Assembly (NCBI GenBank): GCA_023408315.1
Contig: JAEYKI010000028.1
Coordinates: 62,001-126,000 of the forward strand
DNA: 64,000 nucleotides
Direction: 5' to 3'
DNA from: Bacillota bacterium
Lineage (GTDB): Bacteria > Bacillota > Clostridia > Christensenellales > Christensenellaceae
Shown: one piece after another, positions 34,241-41,610 of the stretch
How the letters are laid out: each line of letters starts with the position of its first letter
Position numbering within the stretch: position 1 is the stretch's first letter
Made by a program: the position numbers and the translations under genes
The notes under the pieces: generated by a model
What the model was told of the DNA's origin: nothing
What the model saw: the letters and a program-made list of their open reading frames with translations, nothing else
The model's database searches: none

Positions 34241-34256
34241 TGTTTCACGTGAAACA
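34241..34256. other. parS site 2
   Basis: A second perfect TGTTTCACGTGAAACA, 170 bases from the first. Both lie between the CvpA gene and parB, so ParB would nucleate next to its own gene, about 15 kb from oriC. Confidence 0.95.
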
Positions 34257-34316
34257 ATTTCATTATATAAATAACGCTCTGGGTTTTGTTTGTTTACGGT
34301 CAAGAAAAAAATAAAT

Positions 34317-34340
34317 AAAAAATCCGGCGTAAGCCGAATT
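34317..34340 (-). terminator. terminator of parAB
   Basis: On the minus strand AAAATTCGGC, loop, GCCGGATTTT (one mismatch), followed by T residues into an A-rich plus-strand stretch. Placed 22 bases after the parB stop. Confidence 0.65.
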
Positions 34341-34362
34341 TTGTTTTGACAAACATAAAAGA

Positions 34363-35205
34363 TTATTTAACCGTTAGTTTATCGTATATGCTTTCCAGTT
34401 GTTCTTTGGAATAATATTCAATGATAATTTTTCCGTTTTTGGGTGAGCCAGAGAAAGAAACCTTGGTATCAAATAATTCGGAAAGATTTCTTTGCGCGTC
34501 CTCCAGCTCCGGCGAGCGTGCGTCAGCATGCTTTGTTTGAATAGCGGGGGTAGAGAGAAGCTTGCGCACATATTCTTCTGTCTGCCGCACAGAAAATTCG
34601 CGGCTGATTACAAGCGCCGCGGCAGCGGCAATTTTTTTAGCGTCTTCCAGCGGAAGCAGCGCGCGCGCATGCCCGGCGGAGAGAGAACCTTTCTGCACCA
34701 GTTGCTTTACCTCGTCCGGCAGCCCAATCAGGCGCGTGAGGTTTGCAATGGCGCTTCTTGATTTTCCCACGCGTTTCGCCACTTCTTCCTGGGTCAGGTT
34801 ATAGTTTTCCATCAGCGTTTTCAGCGCGTCCGCCTGCTCAATTGCGCTCAGGTCTTCTCGCTGAATGTTTTCTATTAAAGACATTTCAAGAATCTCACTG
34901 TCCGTAAGATCCTTTACAATAATGGGCAGCGTGGAAAGCCCGGCCAGCCGGGACGCCCGGTAGCGGCGCTCACCGGCAATGATGGTATACCGCGCGCCAT
35001 TCCGTACAACCAAAAGTGGCTGCATTACGCCATGGGTACGGATGGACTGGGCAAGTTCCTCCAGTTTTTCAGGATCAAAGTGTTTTCTGGGCTGGTTAGG
35101 ATCGGTGTCCAGAAGCTGGATGTCCACTTCCTCAAACGGCTTTTTGGGCGCCGCAGGTTCGTCTAATATAAGCGCCCCCAGGCCTTTGCCTAACGCCTGC
35201 TTCAT
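34363..35205 (-). CDS. parB: chromosome partitioning protein ParB (Spo0J)
   Basis: CTP-dependent clamp that loads at parS and spreads. 280 residues from ATG 35205 (MKQALGKGLGALI). N-terminal CTP-binding domain with GERRYRASRLAG and ENIQREDLSAIEQA, the helix-turn-helix that reads parS (LTQEEVAKRVGKSRSAIANLTRL), and a C-terminal dimer domain. The ATG overlaps the parA stop (ATGA) with GGAGGG six bases upstream. Two perfect parS sites lie just downstream. Confidence 0.97.
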   Translation of the reverse strand: MKQALGKGLGALILDEPAAPKKPFEEVDIQLLDTDPNQPRKHFDPEKLEELAQSIRTHGVMQPLLVVRNGARYTIIAGERRYRASRLAGLSTLPIIVKDLTDSEILEMSLIENIQREDLSAIEQADALKTLMENYNLTQEEVAKRVGKSRSAIANLTRLIGLPDEVKQLVQKGSLSAGHARALLPLEDAKKIAAAAALVISREFSVRQTEEYVRKLLSTPAIQTKHADARSPELEDAQRNLSELFDTKVSFSGSPKNGKIIIEYYSKEQLESIYDKLTVK

Positions 35206-35975
35206 AGGTTGCCCTCCTCGTTGGCTATAAATTCGCGTGCCAGGTCCATATAGGTTGCGGAACCCAGGCATTTTTCATCGTACTTGATAATAGGCAGTCC
35301 ATAGCTGGGCGCCTCACCCAGGCGAACGTTTCGCGGAATAACTGTGTTGTACACTTTATTTTGGAAGAATTTTTTCACTTCCTCAACCACCTGAATGGCA
35401 AGATTCGTGCGGCCGTCAAACATAGTCAGCACAACACCCTGCACTTCCAGGGAAGTGTTCAAATTCTGGCGTACCAGCTTAATCGTATTGATCAGTTGGG
35501 AAAGGCCTTCCAGGGCATAGTATTCGCATTGAATGGGCACCAGCACTTTGTTGGAGGCGGTAAGCGCGTTCAAAGTAATAAGTCCAAGCGAAGGCGGGCA
35601 ATCCAGAAAAATATAATCGTATGAATCCTGTATGTTGGAGAGCGCCTTTTTAAGCATATGCTCGCGCGCCATCATGGATACCAGTTCAATTTCCGCGCCC
35701 ACAAGATCAATATTCGCGGGCAGTATGTGCAGTTTATCCATCATGGTGGGCAATATTGCGCTTTTGGGAGGCTCGCTGTTCACTATAATATCATATGAAG
35801 ATTTTTTAATCAGCGCGCGGTCGACGCCCAGGCCGCTGGTGGCGTTACCCTGCGGGTCAATATCTATGAGCAGTACCCTTTTGCCAATCTCCGCCACACA
35901 GGCGCTTAAATTAATGGCGGTTGTTGTTTTGCCCACGCCGCCTTTCTGGTTTGCAATCGCAATGGTTTTTGCCAA
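35202..35975 (-). CDS. parA: chromosome partitioning ATPase ParA (Soj)
   Basis: Deviant Walker A ATPase: IAIANQKGGVGKTTTAINL at the N-terminus, DIDPQGNATSGLG and DYIFLDCPPSLGLIT for the other switch motifs. Start taken as TTG 35975, giving 257 residues and the normal MAKTIAIANQKGG opening, with GGAGTG eight bases upstream; a GTG at 35984 lies too close to that site. Works with ParB in origin segregation and, in Bacillus, regulates DnaA. Confidence 0.96.
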   Translation of the reverse strand: MAKTIAIANQKGGVGKTTTAINLSACVAEIGKRVLLIDIDPQGNATSGLGVDRALIKKSSYDIIVNSEPPKSAILPTMMDKLHILPANIDLVGAEIELVSMMAREHMLKKALSNIQDSYDYIFLDCPPSLGLITLNALTASNKVLVPIQCEYYALEGLSQLINTIKLVRQNLNTSLEVQGVVLTMFDGRTNLAIQVVEEVKKFFQNKVYNTVIPRNVRLGEAPSYGLPIIKYDEKCLGSATYMDLAREFIANEEGNL

Positions 35976-36135
35976 ATATCTCACACTCCTTTTATCGGGT
36001 CCCCTGAAAGGTTTTGTACATCCGGGGTTGATTTGCAGAATTTCCCCAAAATCTGGGGTGATTTACGTTTATTATACTTCATAAGAAAACAGATGAAAAG
36101 CAAAAAAACAAAAGAGTTTATTTGTGTCGCATTTC

Positions 36136-36166
36136 CACTTGTTTTGGCGAAGAAACACTTGTTTTG
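36136..36166. repeat. direct repeat between parA and noc
   Basis: CACTTGTTTTG occurs at 36136-36146 and 36156-36166, exactly 20 bases apart (two helical turns), in the divergent parA/noc intergenic region. It could be a regulator-binding site. Nothing else stands out in 35985-36243. Confidence 0.4.
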
Positions 36167-36243
36167 TCGGGCAGACAGGAATAACAAAAAGTATGCAGAA
36201 ATTTAAAGATATATTGGTAAATAGCATATAAAGGGGTGTTTCT

Positions 36244-37086
36244 ATGCTTAAATTTGCAAGATTGACGGACAAGCAGCCAATGAGCGAGGCGGTTTTATGC
36301 TCAATACTGATATCGGACGTAAAGCCTAACCCAAACCAGCCAAGAAAAACGTTTCATGAAGAAGGGATAGCCGAGCTTGCTTCATCCATCAAAAACTACG
36401 GGCTCCTGCAGCCAATCACCGTACGAAAAACGGACAACGACTTATACGAGCTGATTGCCGGGGAGCGGAGGTTGCGCGCATGCAAAATGCTGGGGGAAAC
36501 CACCATTTCAGCTATAGTGCTTGAACCTTCGGCAGAGCAGGACAGCGCCATATTGGCCATGATCGAGAACCTGCAAAGGGAAAACCTGCATTTCTTCGAA
36601 GAGGCGGAAGGATACCTGAGCCTTATGAAGGAGCACGGCTTTACCCAGGAAATGCTCGCGCACAGGCTGGGCAAGAACCAGTCTACCATCGCAAACAAGC
36701 TGCGCATATTAAAATTGCCCAAAAACGTGCGCAGCAGCATCATCCATTCGGGCCTTACAGAAAGGCACGCGCGCACGCTGCTTCGGCTGCATAACGAGGA
36801 AATGCAGCTCAAGCTCATTAAAACCATTGTTAAAAGCAACCTCTCAGTGCGGGACACGGAGCAGCTTGTGGAGCAGGAAATCAAACGGATGTACGACGGG
36901 GAAACGGCCGGCAAAAAGCTCGCCTACCTGTTCCGGGATTACAGAATCTATATCAACACTATTAAAAAAGCGGTGAACCAGGTAAAGGACGCGGGCGTAA
37001 ACGCGCACTGCAGCATAGAGGAGCAGGAAGACTCCGTAAACATCAATATCCGCCTTGTAAAGCCGCAAAGCGTGGTGTTTAAATAG
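36244..37086 (+). CDS. noc: nucleoid occlusion protein Noc (ParB family)
   Basis: 280 residues, a ParB paralogue: KPNPNQPRKTFHEEGIAELASSIKNYGLLQPI, GERRLRACKML, ENLQRENLHFFEEAEGYLSL and an HTH TQEMLAHRLGKNQSTIANKLRIL. The LHFFEEAEGY variant and gene position close to parAB point to Noc rather than a second Spo0J; in Bacillus Noc binds its own palindromes and membrane to block septation over DNA. Here it diverges from parA instead of following rsmG. AAAGGGG precedes ATG. Confidence 0.85.
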   Translation: MLKFARLTDKQPMSEAVLCSILISDVKPNPNQPRKTFHEEGIAELASSIKNYGLLQPITVRKTDNDLYELIAGERRLRACKMLGETTISAIVLEPSAEQDSAILAMIENLQRENLHFFEEAEGYLSLMKEHGFTQEMLAHRLGKNQSTIANKLRILKLPKNVRSSIIHSGLTERHARTLLRLHNEEMQLKLIKTIVKSNLSVRDTEQLVEQEIKRMYDGETAGKKLAYLFRDYRIYINTIKKAVNQVKDAGVNAHCSIEEQEDSVNINIRLVKPQSVVFK

Positions 37087-37128
37087 TTTTCAAGAATAAC
37101 CCATTTGGATCCCAATACCCCTATGCTT

Positions 37129-37158
37129 GGGACGGATGTATTTCCGTCCCGTCTTTTT
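37129..37158 (+). terminator. terminator after noc
   Basis: GGGACGGA (37129-37136) pairs with TCCGTCCC (37143-37150), followed by GTCTTTTTT. Confidence 0.85.
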
Positions 37159-37192
37159 TGCAGGGAGACGTTTCGGGGGAGGGGGAGCCCCA

Positions 37193-37371
37193 CACTCGGC
37201 GGGGGACTTTGCCTTACTTCTCAACGGATTCATGCATCGCGTAGGTTTTTTAAGTAAACGCTTGCATTCATCACGCGTTCAGTGTAAACTGCGTTTTCTT
37301 CATCCGCCACCGGCGGCGGTCACTCCATTTACCGGATCCGACGGTTGGGCTTTCGCCCTCCTTGCCACCCC
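37193..37371 (+). repeat. second tail-repeat family, split copy behind noc
   Basis: ACTCGGCGGGGGAC at 37194-37207 and CCGACGGTTGGGCTTTCGCC at 37338-37357, followed by CTCC-rich sequence, match two halves that are contiguous behind rpiB (63543-63600). Here they are about 125 bases apart, so this copy looks interrupted or rearranged. No ORF is credible in 37087-37594. Confidence 0.5.
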
Positions 37372-37406
37372 CTGTTTTGTTTTGCGCCTTTAACCCGCCA
37401 AAGATT

Positions 37407-37446
37407 AAATCCGTATCAACTTTATACATAAAGTTGATACGGATTT
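37407..37446. repeat. 19-bp perfect inverted repeat
   Basis: Left arm 37407-37425 (AAATCCGTATCAACTTTAT) is the exact reverse complement of 37428-37446. A similar 16-bp hairpin occupies the same relative place behind rpiB. It may be a terminator or RNA-stabilising hairpin. Confidence 0.7.
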
Positions 37447-37506
37447 TCGTATTTAAGCTTATAAAAAATGTTTTATTCGGGACTTAAAGTTTTTTTATTT
37501 ACTCTT

Positions 37507-37592
37507 AAAATGCCATTGGAAATGGCATTTTAACAAAGGCTTCCAGGTCGTTCGATCCTTTGGTGGAGTGCAGGGGCAAAGCCCTTGCAAGA
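37507..37592 (-). repeat. tail repeat of yugP with terminator-like hairpin
   Basis: Behind the yugP stop on the minus strand: GGGCTTTGCCCC (as behind gyrA), CCAAAGGATCG/CGACCTGG-like arms, and an 11-bp hairpin AAAATGCCATT/AATGGCATTTT (37507-37531). This is a diverged member of the 3'-end repeat family. Confidence 0.5.
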
Positions 37593-37594
37593 AG

Positions 37595-38281
37595 CTAATT
37601 CCGGCGTGACATTGCGGCAAACCCGATGAACTGCAAAAAGGTAACCAGCAGGGCAGCCAGATATGTCATGGCCGCGGCGTTCAGCACCTTTTTTGCGCCC
37701 GTTATTTCCGCTTCGTCCAGCACGCGCGACGCGGTGATATTGGAGAGGGCGCGGCGGCTCGCGTCGAATTCCACCGGCAGCGTTACCAGCTGGAATATGC
37801 AGATGGCAAGAAACGCGTATGCGGCAAAAGAGATAAGCGGCGTATATTGCATAATAGCGCCCAGTATGATGAGCGGAAAAGCGAGCGAGCTGATGATGTT
37901 AACCACCGGAACCAGCGCGCCGCGAATCTTTACCGGCGCGTAGCCCTTGGAATGCTGCAAGGCGTGGCCAGCCTCGTGTGCGGCAATGGCAATGGCTGCA
38001 ATAGAAGAAGAAGCGTATACGCCTTCCGAAAGGGAGATTGTCCTGTTCCGGGGATTAAAGTTGTCCGTCAGGCTGCCGCGCACAGGAATAATCTGAACGT
38101 CATTTATGCCGTTCTGCCGGAGCATAACGGATATAAAATCTTTTGCGGTCACGCCGTTGTTGCCCGGTATCTTCGCATAGGCGGCGTATGTGTTCCGAAT
38201 CTTATATTGCGCCCAGATGGATACAATAATCCCGGGTATGATAATCAAAAAAGTAAAGCTGTTGTATGCTGAAAAAAACAT
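37595..38281 (-). CDS. neutral zinc metallopeptidase, YugP family
   Basis: 228 residues. HEAGHALQHSKGY holds the HEXXH zinc motif in the middle of the protein. Hydrophobic segments at about 3-22, 120-138, 143-165 and at the C-terminus (AMTYLAALLVTFLQFIGFA) make it an integral membrane protease of family PF04298 (Zn_peptidase_2). Substrate unknown. GGAGG lies six bases before ATG. Downstream of an unrelated minus-strand gene by 99 bases. Confidence 0.85.
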   Translation of the reverse strand: MFFSAYNSFTFLIIIPGIIVSIWAQYKIRNTYAAYAKIPGNNGVTAKDFISVMLRQNGINDVQIIPVRGSLTDNFNPRNRTISLSEGVYASSSIAAIAIAAHEAGHALQHSKGYAPVKIRGALVPVVNIISSLAFPLIILGAIMQYTPLISFAAYAFLAICIFQLVTLPVEFDASRRALSNITASRVLDEAEITGAKKVLNAAAMTYLAALLVTFLQFIGFAAMSRRN

Positions 38282-38380
38282 TTTATCCTCCGTTATTGCC
38301 GGGCTGCGTTGCCGGCGTGCACTCGTTTATATGTATGGTACTACCTTATATTTACCCTCAATCAACGCGTTAAAACCTGT

Positions 38381-39397
38381 TCATTCGCTGATATTCGTTA
38401 TTTTAAACGCTCCGTTCTGTTCCGTCAATTCAAAATAGAAGGTTTTCGCAATGTAGATATTCTCACATATCTGCCTGAACAGGGCAACGCATATATCAGG
38501 CGATTTTACGCGGTTCTGGAACAAATGGGTGCGCATATGCGCAAATTCGCCAAAATAGTTTTTTAAATCGTCCTGGGCGTTCTGCTTGATCAATGCTGAA
38601 TCCAAAAAAGACAGAGCGTCGTCCATAATATTATTCTTGATAGAATATAAAAAGGTATGCACGGCAATTTCTGAATTGGATATTTTTGACAGTTCCATTT
38701 TTGTGTAATAAGACCGTACGCCCAGCACGCTGTTTTTAATTCCATATTGGATTACCTTCTGCCGTCCGGCCGGATCGCCAAAGGCCGTGTTGATGGTTAG
38801 GGCATTGTCCTTAAAATCCACGCTGCCTTCGCCGGAGTATACCAGCTCCACATTTTTAGAATGCCGGAGGATGATAATACTGTCCTTTGCGTGCGCGCAT
38901 ACAAACCAGTTATTGGCAATAAAATGCATGTCAATCATGGCGTCCGCTAGATTAAAATCTATGTACTGCGCAAATAAAATGTTAAAATCATACTGGTTTT
39001 CTATGCAGAACACATAACCGGAATCGTAATAAATACTTGCGCCGTAATTTATTTTTTCATGCGCATAGCTTCTCTGGCATACAATATGCGGAATAATATC
39101 CGAGCCGTAGTACATCAGTTTGGGGGAAAAGGATATTTCAAAAATATTGTGCTCATACATAAACAAACTGCAATAGGGTGGCAGAGGCGCCTGCACCAGT
39201 TCGCCCTGATCAAACTCCAGTTTGATGAAACAAGAGGCGTAATGCTCCATAATGGGGTGCCATTCTATATATACAATATCGCCGCAGGAAACAGAAGCCA
39301 CCACAGGGGAAGCGGTATCACCCAGTATTTGGTTGTTCACTTTAACCATGCCGGGTGATTTTGCAGTGATATATAAAGTAACGTAGAATTTTTCCAT
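38381..39397 (-). CDS. conserved-looking protein of unknown function
   Basis: 338 residues from ATG 39397 (MEKFYVTLYITAKS), chosen for the GGAGGGGGG site upstream; a longer reading from 39454 lacks a site. No signal peptide, membrane helix or motif I recognise. The first two thirds are rich in Tyr, Ile and Phe with a beta-strand pattern; the last third is helical and charged (MELSKISNSEIAVHTFLYSIKNN onward). Diverges from the SANT-like gene. No function is proposed. Confidence 0.7.
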   Translation of the reverse strand: MEKFYVTLYITAKSPGMVKVNNQILGDTASPVVASVSCGDIVYIEWHPIMEHYASCFIKLEFDQGELVQAPLPPYCSLFMYEHNIFEISFSPKLMYYGSDIIPHIVCQRSYAHEKINYGASIYYDSGYVFCIENQYDFNILFAQYIDFNLADAMIDMHFIANNWFVCAHAKDSIIILRHSKNVELVYSGEGSVDFKDNALTINTAFGDPAGRQKVIQYGIKNSVLGVRSYYTKMELSKISNSEIAVHTFLYSIKNNIMDDALSFLDSALIKQNAQDDLKNYFGEFAHMRTHLFQNRVKSPDICVALFRQICENIYIAKTFYFELTEQNGAFKITNISE

Positions 39398-39477
39398 AGC
39401 GGGCCCCCCTCCATTAAAGATATTCGCATGCGCGCTAGTAATATGACAGGCCAACTGTGAATATTATTGTACTGACT

Positions 39478-39519
39478 AACAAAAGCAACAAACCCCTAAA
39501 GCCGCTTTTGTTTTTTTAT
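39478..39519 (+). terminator. terminator-like hairpin in a divergent intergenic region
   Basis: AACAAAAGC (39478-39486) pairs with GCTTTTGTT (39504-39512), then T7 and ATTTT. It lies between two divergent starts, so it may be an attenuator of the plus-strand gene. Confidence 0.45.
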
Positions 39520-39581
39520 TTTGAATAAAAAAATGGAAATTGCGAATAATAAAAAAAGCCATTTTTTAGGAGGTAATGTGT

Positions 39582-40241
39582 GTGGGCAGTTTTAATTCTG
39601 AGATAGAAAATCCCCTGGAGGAAAACAGAAGCGTTTTTAGTTCCGGTTGGAAGCAAAATGAGATTGAGCTGTTAAAAGAAGAAATCAGGAAAGCGGACGC
39701 GGAAGGCCGTCCCTTGAAAAACGTTTTTGACAATATCGCCAAACTCACCGGAAGAAAACCAAACAGTATCCGCAATTTTTATTATATTCAGGCTAAAAAA
39801 GAAAACAGCATCAAAGGCAGAGTCTGCAGCTTTGTATCCTTCTCCGAAGACGAGACGGTGGATCTGGTGCGTTTTATTCTGACTTCCATGGCCAAGGGCA
39901 AGTCAGTGCGGTCCTGCGCGTTTGAGCTGGGCGGCGACAAAAAAGGTATGCTGCGCTACCAGAACAAATACAGAAGCGTGATTAAAAATGCGCCTGAACT
40001 TGTGCAGAAGATTATGCAGGATCTAAAAAAAGAAGACATGGAGTACATAAATCCGTATCAGGATAAAAACACGCAGAAAAAACCCATGAATTTGTACGAC
40101 GATTTTTTGAGCGCCATAGACGAACTATACCAGGTAAATAAAATGTTCTTATCCTTATCACCCATGAACAAAATAGCAGAGCTGCAAAGCTACATTGGCG
40201 AACTGAATGAGAAAGTCGGCAAAGTGGAAAAGTACATGTAA
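39582..40241 (+). CDS. Myb/SANT-like putative DNA-binding protein
   Basis: 219 residues from GTG 39582, eight bases after AGGAGG; an ATG at 39576 lies only two bases after it. WKQNEIELLKEEIRKADAEGRPLKNVFDNIAKLTGRKPNSIRNFYY (about 22-67) has the spacing of a SANT/Myb-like helix-turn-helix as in Bacillus RsfA-type regulators. A second segment (SFSEDETVDLVRFILTSMAKGKSVRSCAFELGGDKKGMLRYQNKYRS, about 88-135) looks like a repeat of the same fold. The C-terminus is coiled. Probably a regulator; target unknown. Confidence 0.6.
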   Translation: MGSFNSEIENPLEENRSVFSSGWKQNEIELLKEEIRKADAEGRPLKNVFDNIAKLTGRKPNSIRNFYYIQAKKENSIKGRVCSFVSFSEDETVDLVRFILTSMAKGKSVRSCAFELGGDKKGMLRYQNKYRSVIKNAPELVQKIMQDLKKEDMEYINPYQDKNTQKKPMNLYDDFLSAIDELYQVNKMFLSLSPMNKIAELQSYIGELNEKVGKVEKYM

Positions 40242-40246
40242 AAAAT

Positions 40247-40280
40247 AAAAAAAGGCGGGCAACACGGCCCGCCTTTTTTT
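40247..40280. terminator. bidirectional terminator between the SANT-like gene and serS
   Basis: AAAAGGCGGGC pairs with GCCCGCCTTTT around AACACG, with A-run before and T-run after, suiting convergent genes. Confidence 0.85.
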
Positions 40281-40322
40281 ATCTTTTTATTCGGAGGAAT
40301 CAGTCCGCCTCCGGGTAAACAA

Positions 40323-41600
40323 CTATTTGATCCCGCGTATATACTGCTGCTGCATGAATTCCTGGAGGACTTCGGGGATCAGCACGCTGCCGTCCTGCTG
40401 CTGGTAATTTTCCAGGATGGCGGCTAGGGTGCGGCCCACGGCCAGGCCGCTTCCGTTCAGGGTATGCAAGAACTGCGGCTTGTCCGTTTTGGAGGCGCGG
40501 TAGCGTATGCCTGCGCGGCGCGCCTGGTAATCCTCAAAGTTGGAGCAGGAGGAAATCTCCACGTAGCGGTTGTAGCTGGGCATCCACACTTCAATATCGT
40601 ATGTTTTGGCGGAAGAGAATCCAAGATCCCCGCCGCAAAGCTGTACAACGCGGTAGGGCAGCTTTAAAAGCTTAAGAATTTCCTCAGCGTCGCTCAGCAG
40701 CTTTTCCAGCTCCGCGTAAGAAGTCTCGGGCTCTACAAATTTTACAAGCTCCACCTTGTTGAACTGGTGCTGGCGTATAAGGCCACGGGTATCGCGCCCG
40801 GCGCTGCCCGCTTCCGCGCGGAAACAGGGGGTGAGCGCAGTTACATACAGGGGCAGCTTTTCTTTTTCCAATATGCAGTCGCGGTACATGTTCGTAAGGG
40901 GGACTTCCGCGGTGGGAACCAGATAATAATCCAGCCCTTCCAGCTTAAACATGTCCTCGGCAAATTTGGGGAGTTGCCCGGTGCCAATCATGGAACGCTC
41001 GTGCGCAATGTACGGCGGCTGCACTTCTATATAATTGTGTTTTTCCGTATGGTTTTTCAGCATAAAAGAAGATACCGCGCGGTCCAGCTTTGCGCCCAGG
41101 CCCATATAATATACAAATCTTGTGCCCGTCACCTTGCCTGCGGTCTCAAAATCCAGGATGCCCAGGTTGCAGCCAACATCCCAGTGGGGCTTTGGCTCAA
41201 ACGAAAAATGCGTGGGCTCCAAAAAACGCCGTATTTCCTTGTTGTCGTTCTCGTCCGTTCCCAGAATAACGCTCTCGTGCGGCGTGTTGGGAATCTCCAG
41301 CAACAATTTTTGCAGTTCCGCTTCGGTATCGGAAACAGCCTGGTCCAACTCCCCAATCTTGTCGGAGACAGCCTTCATTTCGTTCATTAAAGACTGAACG
41401 TCTCCACCCTGTTTTTTAATCATGGGTATTTCTTTGGAGACCTTGTTGCGGTTTGCTTTTAATTGCTCCACTTCCAGAAGCAGGGCGCGGCGTTTCTCGT
41501 CCACATTGCATATTTCTGTGAGTGAATAATTTTTTGCGCGTTTGGCCAGCGCTGCTTCCACCTCGCTGCGGTCGTCTCTGATTTTTCTTATGTCCAGCAT
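40323..41600 (-). CDS. serS: seryl-tRNA synthetase
   Basis: Class II synthetase charging tRNA-Ser. 425 residues from ATG 41600 (MLDIRKIRDD), equal to the Bacillus length, with GGAG seven bases upstream. N-terminal coiled-coil arm (about 30-100) and catalytic core with TALTPCFRAEAGSAGRDTRGLIRQHQFNKVELVKF (motif 2) and NGSGLAVGRTLAAILENYQ (motif 3). Follows argS by ten bases; no T-box leader was found. Confidence 0.97.
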   Translation of the reverse strand: MLDIRKIRDDRSEVEAALAKRAKNYSLTEICNVDEKRRALLLEVEQLKANRNKVSKEIPMIKKQGGDVQSLMNEMKAVSDKIGELDQAVSDTEAELQKLLLEIPNTPHESVILGTDENDNKEIRRFLEPTHFSFEPKPHWDVGCNLGILDFETAGKVTGTRFVYYMGLGAKLDRAVSSFMLKNHTEKHNYIEVQPPYIAHERSMIGTGQLPKFAEDMFKLEGLDYYLVPTAEVPLTNMYRDCILEKEKLPLYVTALTPCFRAEAGSAGRDTRGLIRQHQFNKVELVKFVEPETSYAELEKLLSDAEEILKLLKLPYRVVQLCGGDLGFSSAKTYDIEVWMPSYNRYVEISSCSNFEDYQARRAGIRYRASKTDKPQFLHTLNGSGLAVGRTLAAILENYQQQDGSVLIPEVLQEFMQQQYIRGIK

Positions 41601-41610
41601 GTTATATCTC

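Noticed and set aside
37127..37393. 88-codon plus-strand ORF in the noc-yugP gap
   Set aside because: Begins in the noc terminator and runs through repeats; no coding character.
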